From Opitutaceae bacterium TAV5 (lineage in GTDB: Bacteria > Verrucomicrobiota > Verrucomicrobiia > Opitutales > Opitutaceae): DNA of 64,000 nucleotides. How positions within the stretch are numbered: the first letter of the stretch is position 1; every line of letters starts with the position of its first letter. The stretch lies in the NCBI GenBank assembly GCA_000242935.3, contig CP007053.1:3457001-3521000 (forward strand). Direction: 5' to 3'. The position numbers were made by a program, and so were the translations under genes. Below, one piece after another: positions 54,376 through 62,943 of the stretch. Under the pieces are notes generated by a model that was not told where the DNA came from, made no database searches, and saw only the letters and a program-made list of their open reading frames with translations.

Positions 54376-55620
54376 TCAGTTCTCCGAGACACGAAATGAA
54401 AGCAGCGAAGCGATGCACGAAAACACCAGAAACATGCAGAAAGTAGCGAGCCAGGAGGCTTGCGTGTAGATCCGTTGCGATCCGTGCAGCTCCGGCTGGA
54501 AGCAGTTCATCAAAATCCCCACGCCGTTGCCGAAGACGGCGACAAAAAAGTAAAAACTGAAATTCAGCAGGCAGACGGCAAAGCTGGCGTCGCCGGGAGC
54601 GTTGGTCTCGTAGAGCAGCGGGATGGCGATGGAGGAGATGCTCGCCGTCATCGACAGCAGGCAGAACAGGACGGCGGGAAACGAAGTCCTCGCGTCGAGC
54701 AGAATCAGGGCCGTGAGGGTCGTGAAAACGAACATCGACACGCATCCGCCCAGACGGATGAAGATCTTTTTACGGTTTCCAAAGGCGCGACTGAGCACGG
54801 CAAGGAACATGCCGGACAGGGCGGACAGGATTGCCATCAGGGAGAGAATCCATGCGGCGTTTGCCGGAGCGAGCTGGCAGAAATCTTCGAGAAATTTTTT
54901 CCCGATCACCGTCTGGAGCACATAGTAGAGACCGAAGTTGATCCCGGTGCAGAGGCAGAGATTCCGGTTGTTGCGCCTGGCCAGAAGCGCCGCGAACGGA
55001 CGCAGGCTGAAATGCGCATGCCCGCGGGTCCGGGTTGTCGGAAATTTCAGGACGACGCCCGCGCCAAAAAACAGAAGCCAGCACACGGCAGAGCAGGCCC
55101 CGGCGAGGAGCAGCAGGTTGCGCCAGCCGATCAACCCGGCCCCGATCAGAAAGGGGGCGTTCGCCATGATGCCGCCGGCGTATCCGAAAAAAATCACCAC
55201 GGAGAGGGCGGACGGGAAATACTTTCCGCGGAACACTCGCCTCGTTTCCTTGACCAGGCTCAGATAAATCGCGCTCGCGCCAAGCCCGACCAGAATCCGG
55301 CTCAGGTAAAGCTGGAGCAGCCCGTGGGAGAGCGGAAACAGCAGGGAGCCTGCGCAAAATACCAGCGCGCCGGAAAGAATGATCCGGCTCCCGCCGAAAC
55401 GTTCGGCCAGGAATCCGACGACCAGCTGGTTCAGCGCATACACATACATGAACACGGCGCCGAGGCCGGTTATCCAGGCTGCGGAGACATCCATCTCTCC
55501 TTGCAGGGTGTTGAAAATGGCTCCCGGAATCGCCACCCGTTGCACGTTGGCAAAGAAATAAAGCCCGGTGGCGGCCAGGAGCAGGGTCAGCCGCCAGTAA
55601 ATGGTCCGGGGACGTGGCAT
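54376..55620 (-). CDS. MFS transporter
   Basis: A 414-residue major facilitator with about twelve helices (LTLLLAATGLYFFANVQRVA at the start; MFVFTTLTALILLDARTSF later). The loop LAERFGGSRIILSGAL is the usual MFS loop between helices 2 and 3. It is not close to the two GPH-like carriers in this window and belongs with the metabolite:proton symporter type. It is the last gene of the minus-strand unit that includes the amidohydrolase (21 bases before it). The substrate is unknown; a sugar acid or lactone would fit the neighbours. Confidence 0.85.
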   Translation of the reverse strand: MPRPRTIYWRLTLLLAATGLYFFANVQRVAIPGAIFNTLQGEMDVSAAWITGLGAVFMYVYALNQLVVGFLAERFGGSRIILSGALVFCAGSLLFPLSHGLLQLYLSRILVGLGASAIYLSLVKETRRVFRGKYFPSALSVVIFFGYAGGIMANAPFLIGAGLIGWRNLLLLAGACSAVCWLLFFGAGVVLKFPTTRTRGHAHFSLRPFAALLARRNNRNLCLCTGINFGLYYVLQTVIGKKFLEDFCQLAPANAAWILSLMAILSALSGMFLAVLSRAFGNRKKIFIRLGGCVSMFVFTTLTALILLDARTSFPAVLFCLLSMTASISSIAIPLLYETNAPGDASFAVCLLNFSFYFFVAVFGNGVGILMNCFQPELHGSQRIYTQASWLATFCMFLVFSCIASLLSFRVSEN

Positions 55621-55641
55621 GGGGGGAAGGGCGGCTTGCGC

Positions 55642-56412
55642 TCAAATCCGCGGACGCCGAAACGGAGCAACACCTCCGGCGGAAGCGAGCAGGCGCAGGA
55701 CGTTGCCCGAGAAAATCTTCTCCCGCGTTTCCTCATCGAAGGCGTTGCGCGCGCGGGTGATGAAAACCGCCGGGTCGAAAACCTGGAAGTCCGTCCCCCA
55801 GAGCAAGCGATCGGAGCCGAAATGATGTAGTGCCTTTTCCATGCGACCCAGGCGTTCGCCGGTTTCCTTTCCGCTCAGGTCGAGCCAGACATTCGGGAGG
55901 GCGGCGAGCGCTTCGAGCAGCTCGGGGAACACGTGGGCGGAGACGATTTTCAGGTCGGGCATCGCCCGCGCCACGCCCATGACGCCGCGGCTGCCGTGCA
56001 GGTGCAGGATTTGTCCGTTGCGCCGGCAGAGATCAAAGAGCCGCATCCATTCGGGCTGGTCGAATTCGGTGCGCATCCGGTAGGGAACGACTTCACCGAC
56101 CCACATCAGGCCGCGCTCGCGAAAACGGGCGAGCCACTTTTCCGACGCGGCAGGGAAACGCGGATCGATGACTGCGCCCGGATAAAAAAACGCGGGGTCT
56201 TCGTCGTACAAGGCCAGCGCCTGTTCGTTGGCGAGGTTCACGTCCTCCTCCGAGTCGGTGAAGACGCCGCGCCACATGTTGAAGATGATGCCCGTGACGC
56301 CGCACGTTTTCAGCAGCGCGACAGCCTCGTCAACCGAGCGGAAAATCTTTTCGCACTCGTGGCCTTTCGATACCTCGGGCGAAGGGAGATGCACGTGTGA
56401 ATCAATAATCAT
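55642..56412 (-). CDS. Amidohydrolase family protein (TIM-barrel metallohydrolase)
   Basis: A 256-residue amidohydrolase 2-type barrel. The metal motif is IIDSHVHLPSP at the N-terminus, with a further His in ILHLHGSRGV and IVSAHVFPEL and the conserved Asp in RLLWGTDFQVF. Members cleave lactones, decarboxylate or hydrolyse ring compounds; in sugar loci they act as lactonases. It likely opens a sugar-acid lactone made by one of the neighbouring oxidoreductases, an inference. An inverted-repeat element separates it from the quinone oxidoreductase gene upstream. Confidence 0.85.
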   Translation of the reverse strand: MIIDSHVHLPSPEVSKGHECEKIFRSVDEAVALLKTCGVTGIIFNMWRGVFTDSEEDVNLANEQALALYDEDPAFFYPGAVIDPRFPAASEKWLARFRERGLMWVGEVVPYRMRTEFDQPEWMRLFDLCRRNGQILHLHGSRGVMGVARAMPDLKIVSAHVFPELLEALAALPNVWLDLSGKETGERLGRMEKALHHFGSDRLLWGTDFQVFDPAVFITRARNAFDEETREKIFSGNVLRLLASAGGVAPFRRPRI

Positions 56413-56441
56413 GGGAAGTAGCGGCCGAGTGGATCAGCGTG

Positions 56442-56521
56442 GCAGGGGCTTCGCTTGCGAAGCCCGCCGTGGGATGTGTGCTCTGTCCGGCGGACGCGGG
56501 CGTCGCAAGCGACGCCCCTGC
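56442..56521. repeat. Compound inverted-repeat element (GCAGGGGC type)
   Basis: Outer arms GCAGGGGC (56442-56449) and GCCCCTGC (56514-56521). Inside, GGGCTTCGC/GCGAAGCCC (56446-56465) and GGGCGTCGC/GCGACGCCC (56498-56517) are perfect hairpins with two-base loops. It lies between the amidohydrolase and quinone oxidoreductase genes and has the branched plan of the elements at 11546, 16886 and 63515. Confidence 0.78.
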
Positions 56522-56524
56522 GGG

Positions 56525-57487
56525 TTAACGGATGGTCAGGACGACCTTGCCGATGTTTTCGCGGCGCTGGAGGATGGCGTGAGCGGCCTCGGCCTCGGTG
56601 ATCGGGAGGATCTTGTGTACGAAGGGCCTGATTTTTCCTGCTTCGACTTCGGGCCAGACTCTTTCCGCGAGTTCGCGCAGGATGCGGCCCTTTGTTTCCA
56701 GCGGACGGCTGCGCAAGGTGCTGCCGATCAGGCGTAGTCCGCTTTTCAGGACAGGGCGCAGGCTGATATTGGCGAACTCGCCTCCCAGCGTTGCGACCAG
56801 CACCCAGCGGCCCCCGGGGGCCATCCTGGGCAGGCATTCGGCGAGCGGGTCGCCGCCGACACAATCCAGCGCCACATGCACCGGGTTTTTGTCGAAAACC
56901 GCGGCAAGCGATTCCTTGTTGCGGTTCACGATGATGTCGGGGCCGAAGCGGCGGATCTGCCCCGCCTTCTCATCCGAGCCGACGGTGGTGATGACTTTCG
57001 CGCCGAGAAACTTTGCCGTCTGGATCGCGGCGAGGCCGAGTCCGCTTGCGCCTGCCTGGATGAAAACCGTCTCGCCGGGCTTGAGCCCGGCTTCGTGCAC
57101 GAGGTTGAGCCAGCTCGTGGCGAAGACCTCGGGCAGCGACGCCGCTTCCTCCATGGTCAGGCCGGCGGGGGCGGGCATGAGCAGGTCTTCGTCGGCCGCG
57201 ACTTTTTCGGCGTAGCCGCCGCCGCCGAGCAGCGCGCAGACCCGATCGCCCGGTTTCCAGCGTCCGGAGCAGTCCGGACCGAGCGCGGCAACGGTGCCGG
57301 CCACCTCGAGTCCCATCCACTCCGGCCAGCCGGGAGGCGGCGGGTATTTGCCCTCGCGCTGGAGCAGGTCGGCGCGGTTGACGGCGGTGGCGTGAATTTC
57401 GATCAGGACTTCCTTCCCGCCCGGAACAGGGTCCGGGGCGGTCGTCCAGTTCATCCTTTTGTTTTCATCAACACGTATGACATGCAT
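56525..57487 (-). CDS. NAD(P)H quinone oxidoreductase, PIG3 family
   Basis: A 320-residue medium-chain dehydrogenase of the zinc-free quinone oxidoreductase type. ATAVNRADLLQREGKYPPPP and GLEVAGTVAALG are the family start, GETVFIQAGASGLGLAAIQT the Rossmann motif, and IGSTLRSRPLETKGRI the PIG3-type end. It reduces quinones or similar carbonyls with NADPH. It is six bases after the Gfo/Idh/MocA gene at 57494 and is clearly in the same transcript. Whether it helps sugar oxidation or detoxification is not shown by sequence. Confidence 0.9.
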   Translation of the reverse strand: MHVIRVDENKRMNWTTAPDPVPGGKEVLIEIHATAVNRADLLQREGKYPPPPGWPEWMGLEVAGTVAALGPDCSGRWKPGDRVCALLGGGGYAEKVAADEDLLMPAPAGLTMEEAASLPEVFATSWLNLVHEAGLKPGETVFIQAGASGLGLAAIQTAKFLGAKVITTVGSDEKAGQIRRFGPDIIVNRNKESLAAVFDKNPVHVALDCVGGDPLAECLPRMAPGGRWVLVATLGGEFANISLRPVLKSGLRLIGSTLRSRPLETKGRILRELAERVWPEVEAGKIRPFVHKILPITEAEAAHAILQRRENIGKVVLTIR

Positions 57488-57493
57488 GGCGGT

Positions 57494-58627
57494 TTATTCC
57501 AGAGGGTGGCGGCGGTCTTCGAGAGGCAAGCGCACGGCCCTGCCCGTGAGCTGCGAGGCCCAGGCGCCGTGGATCATTTCGAGCACGGTCCGTGCGTCGC
57601 GCGCGCCGGCCAGAGGTTCGCGGTTTTCCTCGATGGAGCGAATCAGGTCCCAGGCGGCGAGGCGGTTGTTTTCGGCGAAGTAGCGGTGGTGGCCCGCGAG
57701 GGCGTCGAGGTCGAGCGGACGCGCGCCCGGGATCACGCGCTCCTCGCGGAGGGGAACGTCATCGAAGCGGGATTCGTCCTCGGGAGGAAACGGCGAACGG
57801 CTGAGGCGGAGCTTGCGGTCTTCGTCGTAGCGGACGGCGAGGGTTCCGGTGCTCCCCTCGATGGTAAGGCCCATGCGGACACCGCGCGAGGCGAGGTTTT
57901 TCCTGCTCTCGAAAAGCCCGCGGACGCCGTCGGGAAATTTGTAGAAGGCCATGACATCGTCGCCGGCCACGGGGCCGAGGGGCTCGGTGGTGGCGATGCG
58001 GTCCTCCCTGCGCAGCGGGCGTCCGTTCACGGAGATATCGGCAAAGACGGATTCCGGAGGACCGAAGAAAAAACAGGCGAGGTCCAGGAGGTGCGTTCCC
58101 AGGACGAGCATGTCTTCCATGCCTCCGCGGGCGTCCTCCTTGCCGCGCCCGTAAAAGGTGAGCGGGCGCCCGATGGCGCCGGCCTCGATCATGCGCTTCG
58201 CGGTCTGGAAGACGAGGGCGTGCCGCCCGAGGTGGGCGACGGCGATGCGGACACGGTTTTCCTCGGCCAGTTGCACGATCCGGTCCGCCTCGCGGAGATC
58301 GATGGTGAGAGGTTTTTCGCAGAAGACATGGACGCCTTTTCGCGCCGCCGCCCCGATCGGTGCGAGGTGTTCTCCGGGTATCCGGGAACAAATGACGAGG
58401 ATATCGGGCGTTTCCGCATCCAGCATCTCCTCACACGTCGTGTAGTGGCGAACGGCTTCCGTTTCGCGCAGGCGTTCGGCGATGCCGTCCGGGTTGGAAT
58501 CCACGAGCGCGACTGTCTCGACACCAGGCAGACCCCGGAAGGCCAGATGGGTCAGGTGTCCACCGCGACCCTGTATCCGGGTGTCGTGCAGGAGGGCGAT
58601 TTTCCAGGTTTTGGCTGCGGAGGGCAT
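57494..58627 (-). CDS. Gfo/Idh/MocA family oxidoreductase
   Basis: A 377-residue oxidoreductase. The N-terminus is a less typical Rossmann segment (WKIALLHDTRIQGRGGHLTH), followed by ETVALVDSNPDGIAERLRET and the family motif VFCEKPLTIDLREADRI at about 115-131. The C-terminal domain has MEDMLVLGTHLLDLACFFFG, with the Asp and His of the family active site. The GxGxxG loop is replaced by TRIQGRGG, so NAD binding may differ. It stands between the SDR and quinone oxidoreductase genes in one operon. Confidence 0.85.
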   Translation of the reverse strand: MPSAAKTWKIALLHDTRIQGRGGHLTHLAFRGLPGVETVALVDSNPDGIAERLRETEAVRHYTTCEEMLDAETPDILVICSRIPGEHLAPIGAAARKGVHVFCEKPLTIDLREADRIVQLAEENRVRIAVAHLGRHALVFQTAKRMIEAGAIGRPLTFYGRGKEDARGGMEDMLVLGTHLLDLACFFFGPPESVFADISVNGRPLRREDRIATTEPLGPVAGDDVMAFYKFPDGVRGLFESRKNLASRGVRMGLTIEGSTGTLAVRYDEDRKLRLSRSPFPPEDESRFDDVPLREERVIPGARPLDLDALAGHHRYFAENNRLAAWDLIRSIEENREPLAGARDARTVLEMIHGAWASQLTGRAVRLPLEDRRHPLE

Positions 58628-58673
58628 TGGGTCCGGGTGCGTTGTCCTTGGGCCTCGTCGGAACGTCTGCGCC

Positions 58674-59438
58674 TCAGGCGCGTGTGTCCGACCCCATCAT
58701 GGCCAGGCTGCGTCCGCCGTCCACGACGTGGTTCTGGCCGAGGATGTAGCCGGATTCGGGCAGGGTCAGGAAGACGACCACGCTGGCGATGTCGTCCGGC
58801 GTGCAGAGGCGGTTCAGATACGAGTGGCGCCGGGCGAAGGTGGCGGGATCGTCGGTTTTCTCGCGCAGGACGATGCCGGGTGACACGCAGTTGACGTTGA
58901 TGTCGTGCGGGCCGAGCTCCTTGGCGAGGGCGCGCGTGGCGGCGATGATCGCGCCTTTCGCGGCGGCGTAATCGACCGACCTCGCGAGCCCCTGAACGCC
59001 GACGGTGGAGCCGATGTTGACGATGCGCCCGGAGCGGGCGGCCACCATGTGGCGCGCGACGGCGTGGGTGCAGTTGAGCGTGCCGAAGAGGTTGACGGCG
59101 ATGACGTCGCGGACGACGTCGAGCGATTGCTCGTGGAAGACCTTCATCCGCTTGCGGGCGCTGCCACCGGCGCAGTTGACCAGGATGTCGATGCGTCCGT
59201 GGCGGGCGAAGACGTCGTCCACCCTGGCGCGCACGTCGTCGGGATTGGTGATGTCGAGGCCGACCGGCTCGGCGGCGGCGCCGGCGGCGGTGATGGTCCT
59301 GGCGTTTTGTTCGGCGAACTCGGCGCGGATGTCGAAGAGCACGATCCTGGCGCCTTCGGCGGCCAGCTTGCGGGCGATGGCGCCACCGAGGACGCCGCCT
59401 CCTCCGGTGACGATGGCAACTTGGTCTTTCAGTTTCAT
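58674..59438 (-). CDS. Short-chain dehydrogenase/reductase
   Basis: A 254-residue classical SDR. The NAD motif VAIVTGGGGVLGGAIARKLA is at 8-27, NCAGG at about 89, and the catalytic Ser-Tyr-Lys set in IVNIGSTVGVQG and VDYAAAKGAI. The C-terminus ILGQNHVVDGGRSLAMMG is typical of 3-oxoacyl reductase-like and sugar-alcohol or KduD-like dehydrogenases. It would oxidise or reduce a keto-sugar acid, from context. It begins a run of minus-strand catabolic genes after the inverted-repeat element at 59533. Confidence 0.9.
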   Translation of the reverse strand: MKLKDQVAIVTGGGGVLGGAIARKLAAEGARIVLFDIRAEFAEQNARTITAAGAAAEPVGLDITNPDDVRARVDDVFARHGRIDILVNCAGGSARKRMKVFHEQSLDVVRDVIAVNLFGTLNCTHAVARHMVAARSGRIVNIGSTVGVQGLARSVDYAAAKGAIIAATRALAKELGPHDINVNCVSPGIVLREKTDDPATFARRHSYLNRLCTPDDIASVVVFLTLPESGYILGQNHVVDGGRSLAMMGSDTRA

Positions 59439-59532
59439 AGGGTGGTGAGTGGTGTATTGAGTTTTTTTACCGCGTACCGAGTGAAGCGACTGTCTGACAT
59501 GGATTCAGGTTGGCAGAGCCAAAACCACGTTC

Positions 59533-59640
59533 TTTTTTTAGCCACGGATAAAACCGGATAAAGGCAGGGATTTTCAGGAAAAACAGGTGACTTCCCATCC
59601 GTGTAATCTCCGAAAATCCGTGAAATCCGTGGTTAAAAAA
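59533..59640. repeat. Long inverted repeat (CACGGAT type), copy 3
   Basis: Left arm TTTTTTTAGCCACGGAT (59533-59549) faces ATCCGTGGTTAAAAAA (59625-59640). Between them are AATCCGTGAAATCC and CGGAT words, as in the copies at 26764 and 26893. A further partial copy, TTCATCCGCGGTTGGTTTTT, follows at about 59663-59682. There is no gene in 59439-59694. It divides the oxidoreductase pair at 59695-61706 from the SDR unit. Confidence 0.82.
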
Positions 59641-59694
59641 GATCGGGTTCCCGTCATTCGTGTTCATCCGCGGTTGGTTTTTAGTGTTTTCCTG

Positions 59695-60702
59695 TCAATA
59701 GCCCGCGGCAGCGAGCAGGGCCTCGTGAACGAGGAATTCGTGGGCAGGCGGAAACGGATTCTTCATCTCGCCACGAACGATGCGGGCGAGCTCGGTGAGT
59801 TGCCCGGTGTAGCGGCCGTTGATGACACCGACATCCACGACATGCGTGCCGGCGGAGAACTCGCCGCACGGCTGCGCGAGCGTCAGGCGCACATGCAGAG
59901 GGTCGATCGCGTAGCGGCTGCTGTGGTGCTCCAGCGGTTGGATTTCCACGGTGCCCCTGGTGCCGCACACGACGAGCTGGCGGCGCTTGAAACCCTCGAC
60001 CTCGACGATGGAGGTGCGGATCGAGGCGGTGGTGTGCGGATATTCGAGCACGGCAAAGCCGTTGTCGTTGACGCCGTCGTCGCGGGTCGGGCGCTGGAAG
60101 ACCGTCACGTTTTGCGGGCGGCCAAGCAGGGCAACGACGATGTCGATCAGGTATCCGCCAAATATATACATGGCGCCGCCCTTGAAGTTGGCGACCCACT
60201 TGCGGTAGTCGTCGCCGTCGAGGCGACTCATGACGGCATGGACCTCGAAAATGTCGCCCAGCCAGCCGGCGCGCACTGCATGCTTGCAGAAGTTGATCGC
60301 GGGGTTGTTGCGATACATGTAGCCGAGCTGGATACAGAGGTTCTGGCGCTCGCATTCGTCGAGGAGGGCCTTGAATGCCGGCAGGGATTCGCCGCCGGGC
60401 TTGTCGAGGTGCATGTGCAGGCCGCGCGCGGCACAGCGGGCGGCGGTGGGCACGAGTTCCAAGCCGTCGGTTTCCACGGCGACGGCTTCGAGGCCGGGAA
60501 CGTCAAAAAGCTCCTCCTCGGTCATCCAGGGCAGGCCCTGATAAACCTCCATGTTGCCGCGCCGTTCGCGCCACACGGGATCGTCCTCCACGACGCCGAC
60601 CACCTCGAACAGATGAGGCAGGTTGCGGAGCGTCCGCATCTTTTCCGACGCGTGGTTGTGGCCAATGCCGATCTGGCCGATTTTTATGGGTTTCGATTTC
60701 AT
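59695..60702 (-). CDS. Gfo/Idh/MocA family oxidoreductase
   Basis: A 335-residue oxidoreductase starting KIGQIGIGHNHASEKMRTLR, with the family motif HMHLDKPGGESLPAFKALLD in the usual EKP position (DKP here). GGAMYIFGGYLIDIVVALLG holds the C-terminal active-site region, with the usual His replaced in GGYLID. The Asp in place of Glu and the lost His suggest a divergent member. Its ATG at 60702 overlaps the stop of the MDR dehydrogenase gene (ATGA), so the two are translated together and probably work on the same compound. Confidence 0.86.
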   Translation of the reverse strand: MKSKPIKIGQIGIGHNHASEKMRTLRNLPHLFEVVGVVEDDPVWRERRGNMEVYQGLPWMTEEELFDVPGLEAVAVETDGLELVPTAARCAARGLHMHLDKPGGESLPAFKALLDECERQNLCIQLGYMYRNNPAINFCKHAVRAGWLGDIFEVHAVMSRLDGDDYRKWVANFKGGAMYIFGGYLIDIVVALLGRPQNVTVFQRPTRDDGVNDNGFAVLEYPHTTASIRTSIVEVEGFKRRQLVVCGTRGTVEIQPLEHHSSRYAIDPLHVRLTLAQPCGEFSAGTHVVDVGVINGRYTGQLTELARIVRGEMKNPFPPAHEFLVHEALLAAAGY

Positions 60703-61706
60703 GCGATTGCGTTTCTCCAGTCGAAAAGGATGCCGGGCGGGTTCGTGCCGCCCGCGGCCAGGCGTTGATAGATCTCCGGGGCTTTTTGCGGGACGACGAC
60801 TTCGGCGATCAGCGGGGCGGCGTGGAGCCGGCCCGCGGCGAAAAACCGCAGCAGCATTTTCAGGTCGTCGCGCAGCGTCCAGTAGCCGGGGCGGGAGTTT
60901 TCGGAGGGACGCACGAAGTTGTGCGCGCCGATGAGGGTGATGCCGGGTTTGTGGACATCGTTGTAAAAATCGATGTCGAGCGTGGGGGTGCGCGAGCAGC
61001 CCGTGAGGGAGACGCGTCCCATCGGGGCCGTGCAGGCGAGGGCTTGTTTGACGGCAAGGGGTGATCCGGTGATTTCGGCGACGGCGTTTACGCCTCCTCC
61101 GGTGAGGGTCTTTATTGTCGCGGGCAGGTTTTTTTCGTCGGGTGAGAAGACGTGGTCGGCGCCGAGTTGCAGGGCGAGGGCGCGGCGGGCTTCGGAATAG
61201 TCGAGGGCGATGATGGGCATCGCGCCGCTGAGGCGGGCGCATTGCGTGGCGAACAGGCCGAGGAGTCCGAGTCCCATAATCATGGCAGATTCGCCGAGTT
61301 CGAGGCGCAGTTTGCGCACGCCTTGCAGACCCATCGCGGCAATGATTGCGAACACGGCTGTCTTCGAATCGAGCGCGGGGTCTTCGATGCGCACGACGTG
61401 GCGCTGTTCTTTTATCGAGAGGGTGGCGTGATTGCTGTGGTAGGCGATGACGCGGTCGCCGGGTTTGAGTTCCGTCACGCCGTCGCCGGTGGCGAGGATT
61501 TTACCGGCTGCGCTGTAACCGGGGCGTTTGGGGAAATTGCCCGTGGTGTTGGCTCTTCCGTGAAACATGTCCATTTCCGTGCCGGGCGAAATGAGCGTGT
61601 ATTCAGTTTCCAGCAACACGTGGCCTGACGGACAGTTTTCCGGCAGGTCGAATGTTTCCAGTTTTGCGGTCCGGGGGGCGGGAAATGTGATGCGGTAACC
61701 TTTCAT
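60699..61706 (-). CDS. Medium-chain (zinc-type) alcohol dehydrogenase-like protein
   Basis: A 335-residue MDR dehydrogenase. The catalytic domain has YTLISPGTEMDMFHGRANTT and RPGYSAAGKILATGDGV, and the cofactor domain SAMIMGLGLLGLFATQCARL. The usual zinc-ligand Cys and His-Glu residues are replaced by SPGTE, as in the zinc-poor branch of bacterial sugar-linked MDR proteins. It is the first gene of a two-gene unit with the Gfo/Idh/MocA protein, divergent from the LacI gene at 61892. Oxidation of a sugar or sugar alcohol is likely but not specified. Confidence 0.85.
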   Translation of the reverse strand: MKGYRITFPAPRTAKLETFDLPENCPSGHVLLETEYTLISPGTEMDMFHGRANTTGNFPKRPGYSAAGKILATGDGVTELKPGDRVIAYHSNHATLSIKEQRHVVRIEDPALDSKTAVFAIIAAMGLQGVRKLRLELGESAMIMGLGLLGLFATQCARLSGAMPIIALDYSEARRALALQLGADHVFSPDEKNLPATIKTLTGGGVNAVAEITGSPLAVKQALACTAPMGRVSLTGCSRTPTLDIDFYNDVHKPGITLIGAHNFVRPSENSRPGYWTLRDDLKMLLRFFAAGRLHAAPLIAEVVVPQKAPEIYQRLAAGGTNPPGILFDWRNAIA

Positions 61707-61805
61707 CTCGTCATGTCGTTTTTCGGGTGGGCGGACCTTGCCGCGGTTCGTTTGAAAACTGCTGGAGGAGGGAAAGTGGCGGCAAGAGGGAATTTGAAAA
61801 TAACC

Positions 61806-61825
61806 TGTAAATTGGAATGTAAATT
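61806..61825. promoter_or_regulatory. Direct repeat in divergent promoter region
   Basis: TGTAAATT occurs twice, 61806-61813 and 61818-61825, one helical turn apart, in the AT-rich gap between the dehydrogenase gene (start 61706) and the LacI gene (start 61892). It may be a regulator-binding site or promoter part; there is no second copy elsewhere that I noticed. Confidence 0.4.
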
Positions 61826-61891
61826 TCGATCAGTTTCAGAAAATCAGATTTTTTATTGAAAACACCTCAATAGAGGCCATTTCGACCTGCA

Positions 61892-62908
61892 ATGATCACC
61901 ATACAGGAAATCGCTCGTGACGCGCGGGTTTCGACGGCGACCGTTTCCCGGGTCTTCAGCAATCATCCCAATGTGAAGGCCGGCATCCGCGAACGTGTCC
62001 TTCAGGTTGCGCGGTCCCGTGACTATCATCCGCGTCTTTCGGGCCGCCGGCGCAACGTCATGCTCATCACGCCGTCCCGATCGGCGTATCCTGTGCAAAA
62101 CTACGTGGAAATGGTGGTCTCGCACCTTGCCGGGGAACTCGCCGCCCGCGGCTACCGGATCGAGATCCTGCCCGCGGACAATCTCGACCGCCTGGAAAAC
62201 ATCCCGTTTTGCGGCGCGATACGGATCGGTTCCGACGAGGTGCCCTGGAATAACTGGAACGCAAGATTCGACGCGCCGCTGGTGATGATCGACCGCGAGG
62301 TGACGCCTCCGCTTCCCAATGTGTTTTCCGTGCGTTCGAACGAAAAGCAGGGGATGGAACTGGCGGTGGAGTATTTGTTCCGGCGCGGGCATCGCCGCAT
62401 CGGCTGCCTCGTCAGCATGTCGAAGCTGGGCAATCCGCTCCAGCGCGAACGGTACCTTGAGGAGGCGCTGGCGGAGAGGAAGTTGCCGGCGGGCAAATCC
62501 CTGGTGCGACTGCCCACGGAGGAAAATTTCGTGGAGGAAGTCGGCAAGCTGCTGCGAAACAAACCCGATGCGATTTTCAGCCCCGGCGGATCGGGCGGCA
62601 TCATCACGGCCTATGCGCTGTCGCTTTACGGCAAACGGGTGCCGGACGACATTTCGCTCGTCGTTTCCGAGCGTGCGATGATTTCCCGTTACTGCATCCC
62701 TCCGCAGACGGCGATCACGCAGGATTACCATGCGCTGGCAGTCGCGGCGGTGGATGTGATCGACGCCCGGCTCCGGCGGCAGGATTTTCCGCGGGAAACG
62801 GTTCTGGATTACCAGCTCATCGAGCGCGACAGCGTGGCCGATCGCGCTGCTGATCGTCCGGTCCTCACGAATCATCCGGTTCCAGGTGGTCCGGGTGGCT
62901 CAACGTGA
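61892..62908 (+). CDS. LacI family transcriptional regulator
   Basis: A 338-residue regulator. The DNA-binding domain is ITIQEIARDARVSTATVSRVFSNHPNVKAGIRERV and the hinge VARSRDYHPRLSGRR. The sensor domain follows: HRRIGCLVSMSKLGNPLQRE, then KPDAIFSPGGSGGIITAYAL and SLVVSERAMIS. It is divergent from the MDR dehydrogenase gene across a 185-base AT-rich promoter and is the natural candidate for local control of the oxidoreductase genes at 59695-61706. The tail (VPGGPGGST) is short. Confidence 0.92.
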   Translation: MITIQEIARDARVSTATVSRVFSNHPNVKAGIRERVLQVARSRDYHPRLSGRRRNVMLITPSRSAYPVQNYVEMVVSHLAGELAARGYRIEILPADNLDRLENIPFCGAIRIGSDEVPWNNWNARFDAPLVMIDREVTPPLPNVFSVRSNEKQGMELAVEYLFRRGHRRIGCLVSMSKLGNPLQRERYLEEALAERKLPAGKSLVRLPTEENFVEEVGKLLRNKPDAIFSPGGSGGIITAYALSLYGKRVPDDISLVVSERAMISRYCIPPQTAITQDYHALAVAAVDVIDARLRRQDFPRETVLDYQLIERDSVADRAADRPVLTNHPVPGGPGGST

Positions 62909-62943
62909 GCGCGGCCAGATAGCAGGGGAAGTAGAGTGGCTCC

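Noticed and set aside
61018-61242. Long N-terminal extension of the 59695 oxidoreductase frame (open to 61242)
   Set aside because: The extension is antisense-like Arg/Pro-rich sequence lying inside the MDR dehydrogenase gene. The family start is at 60702.
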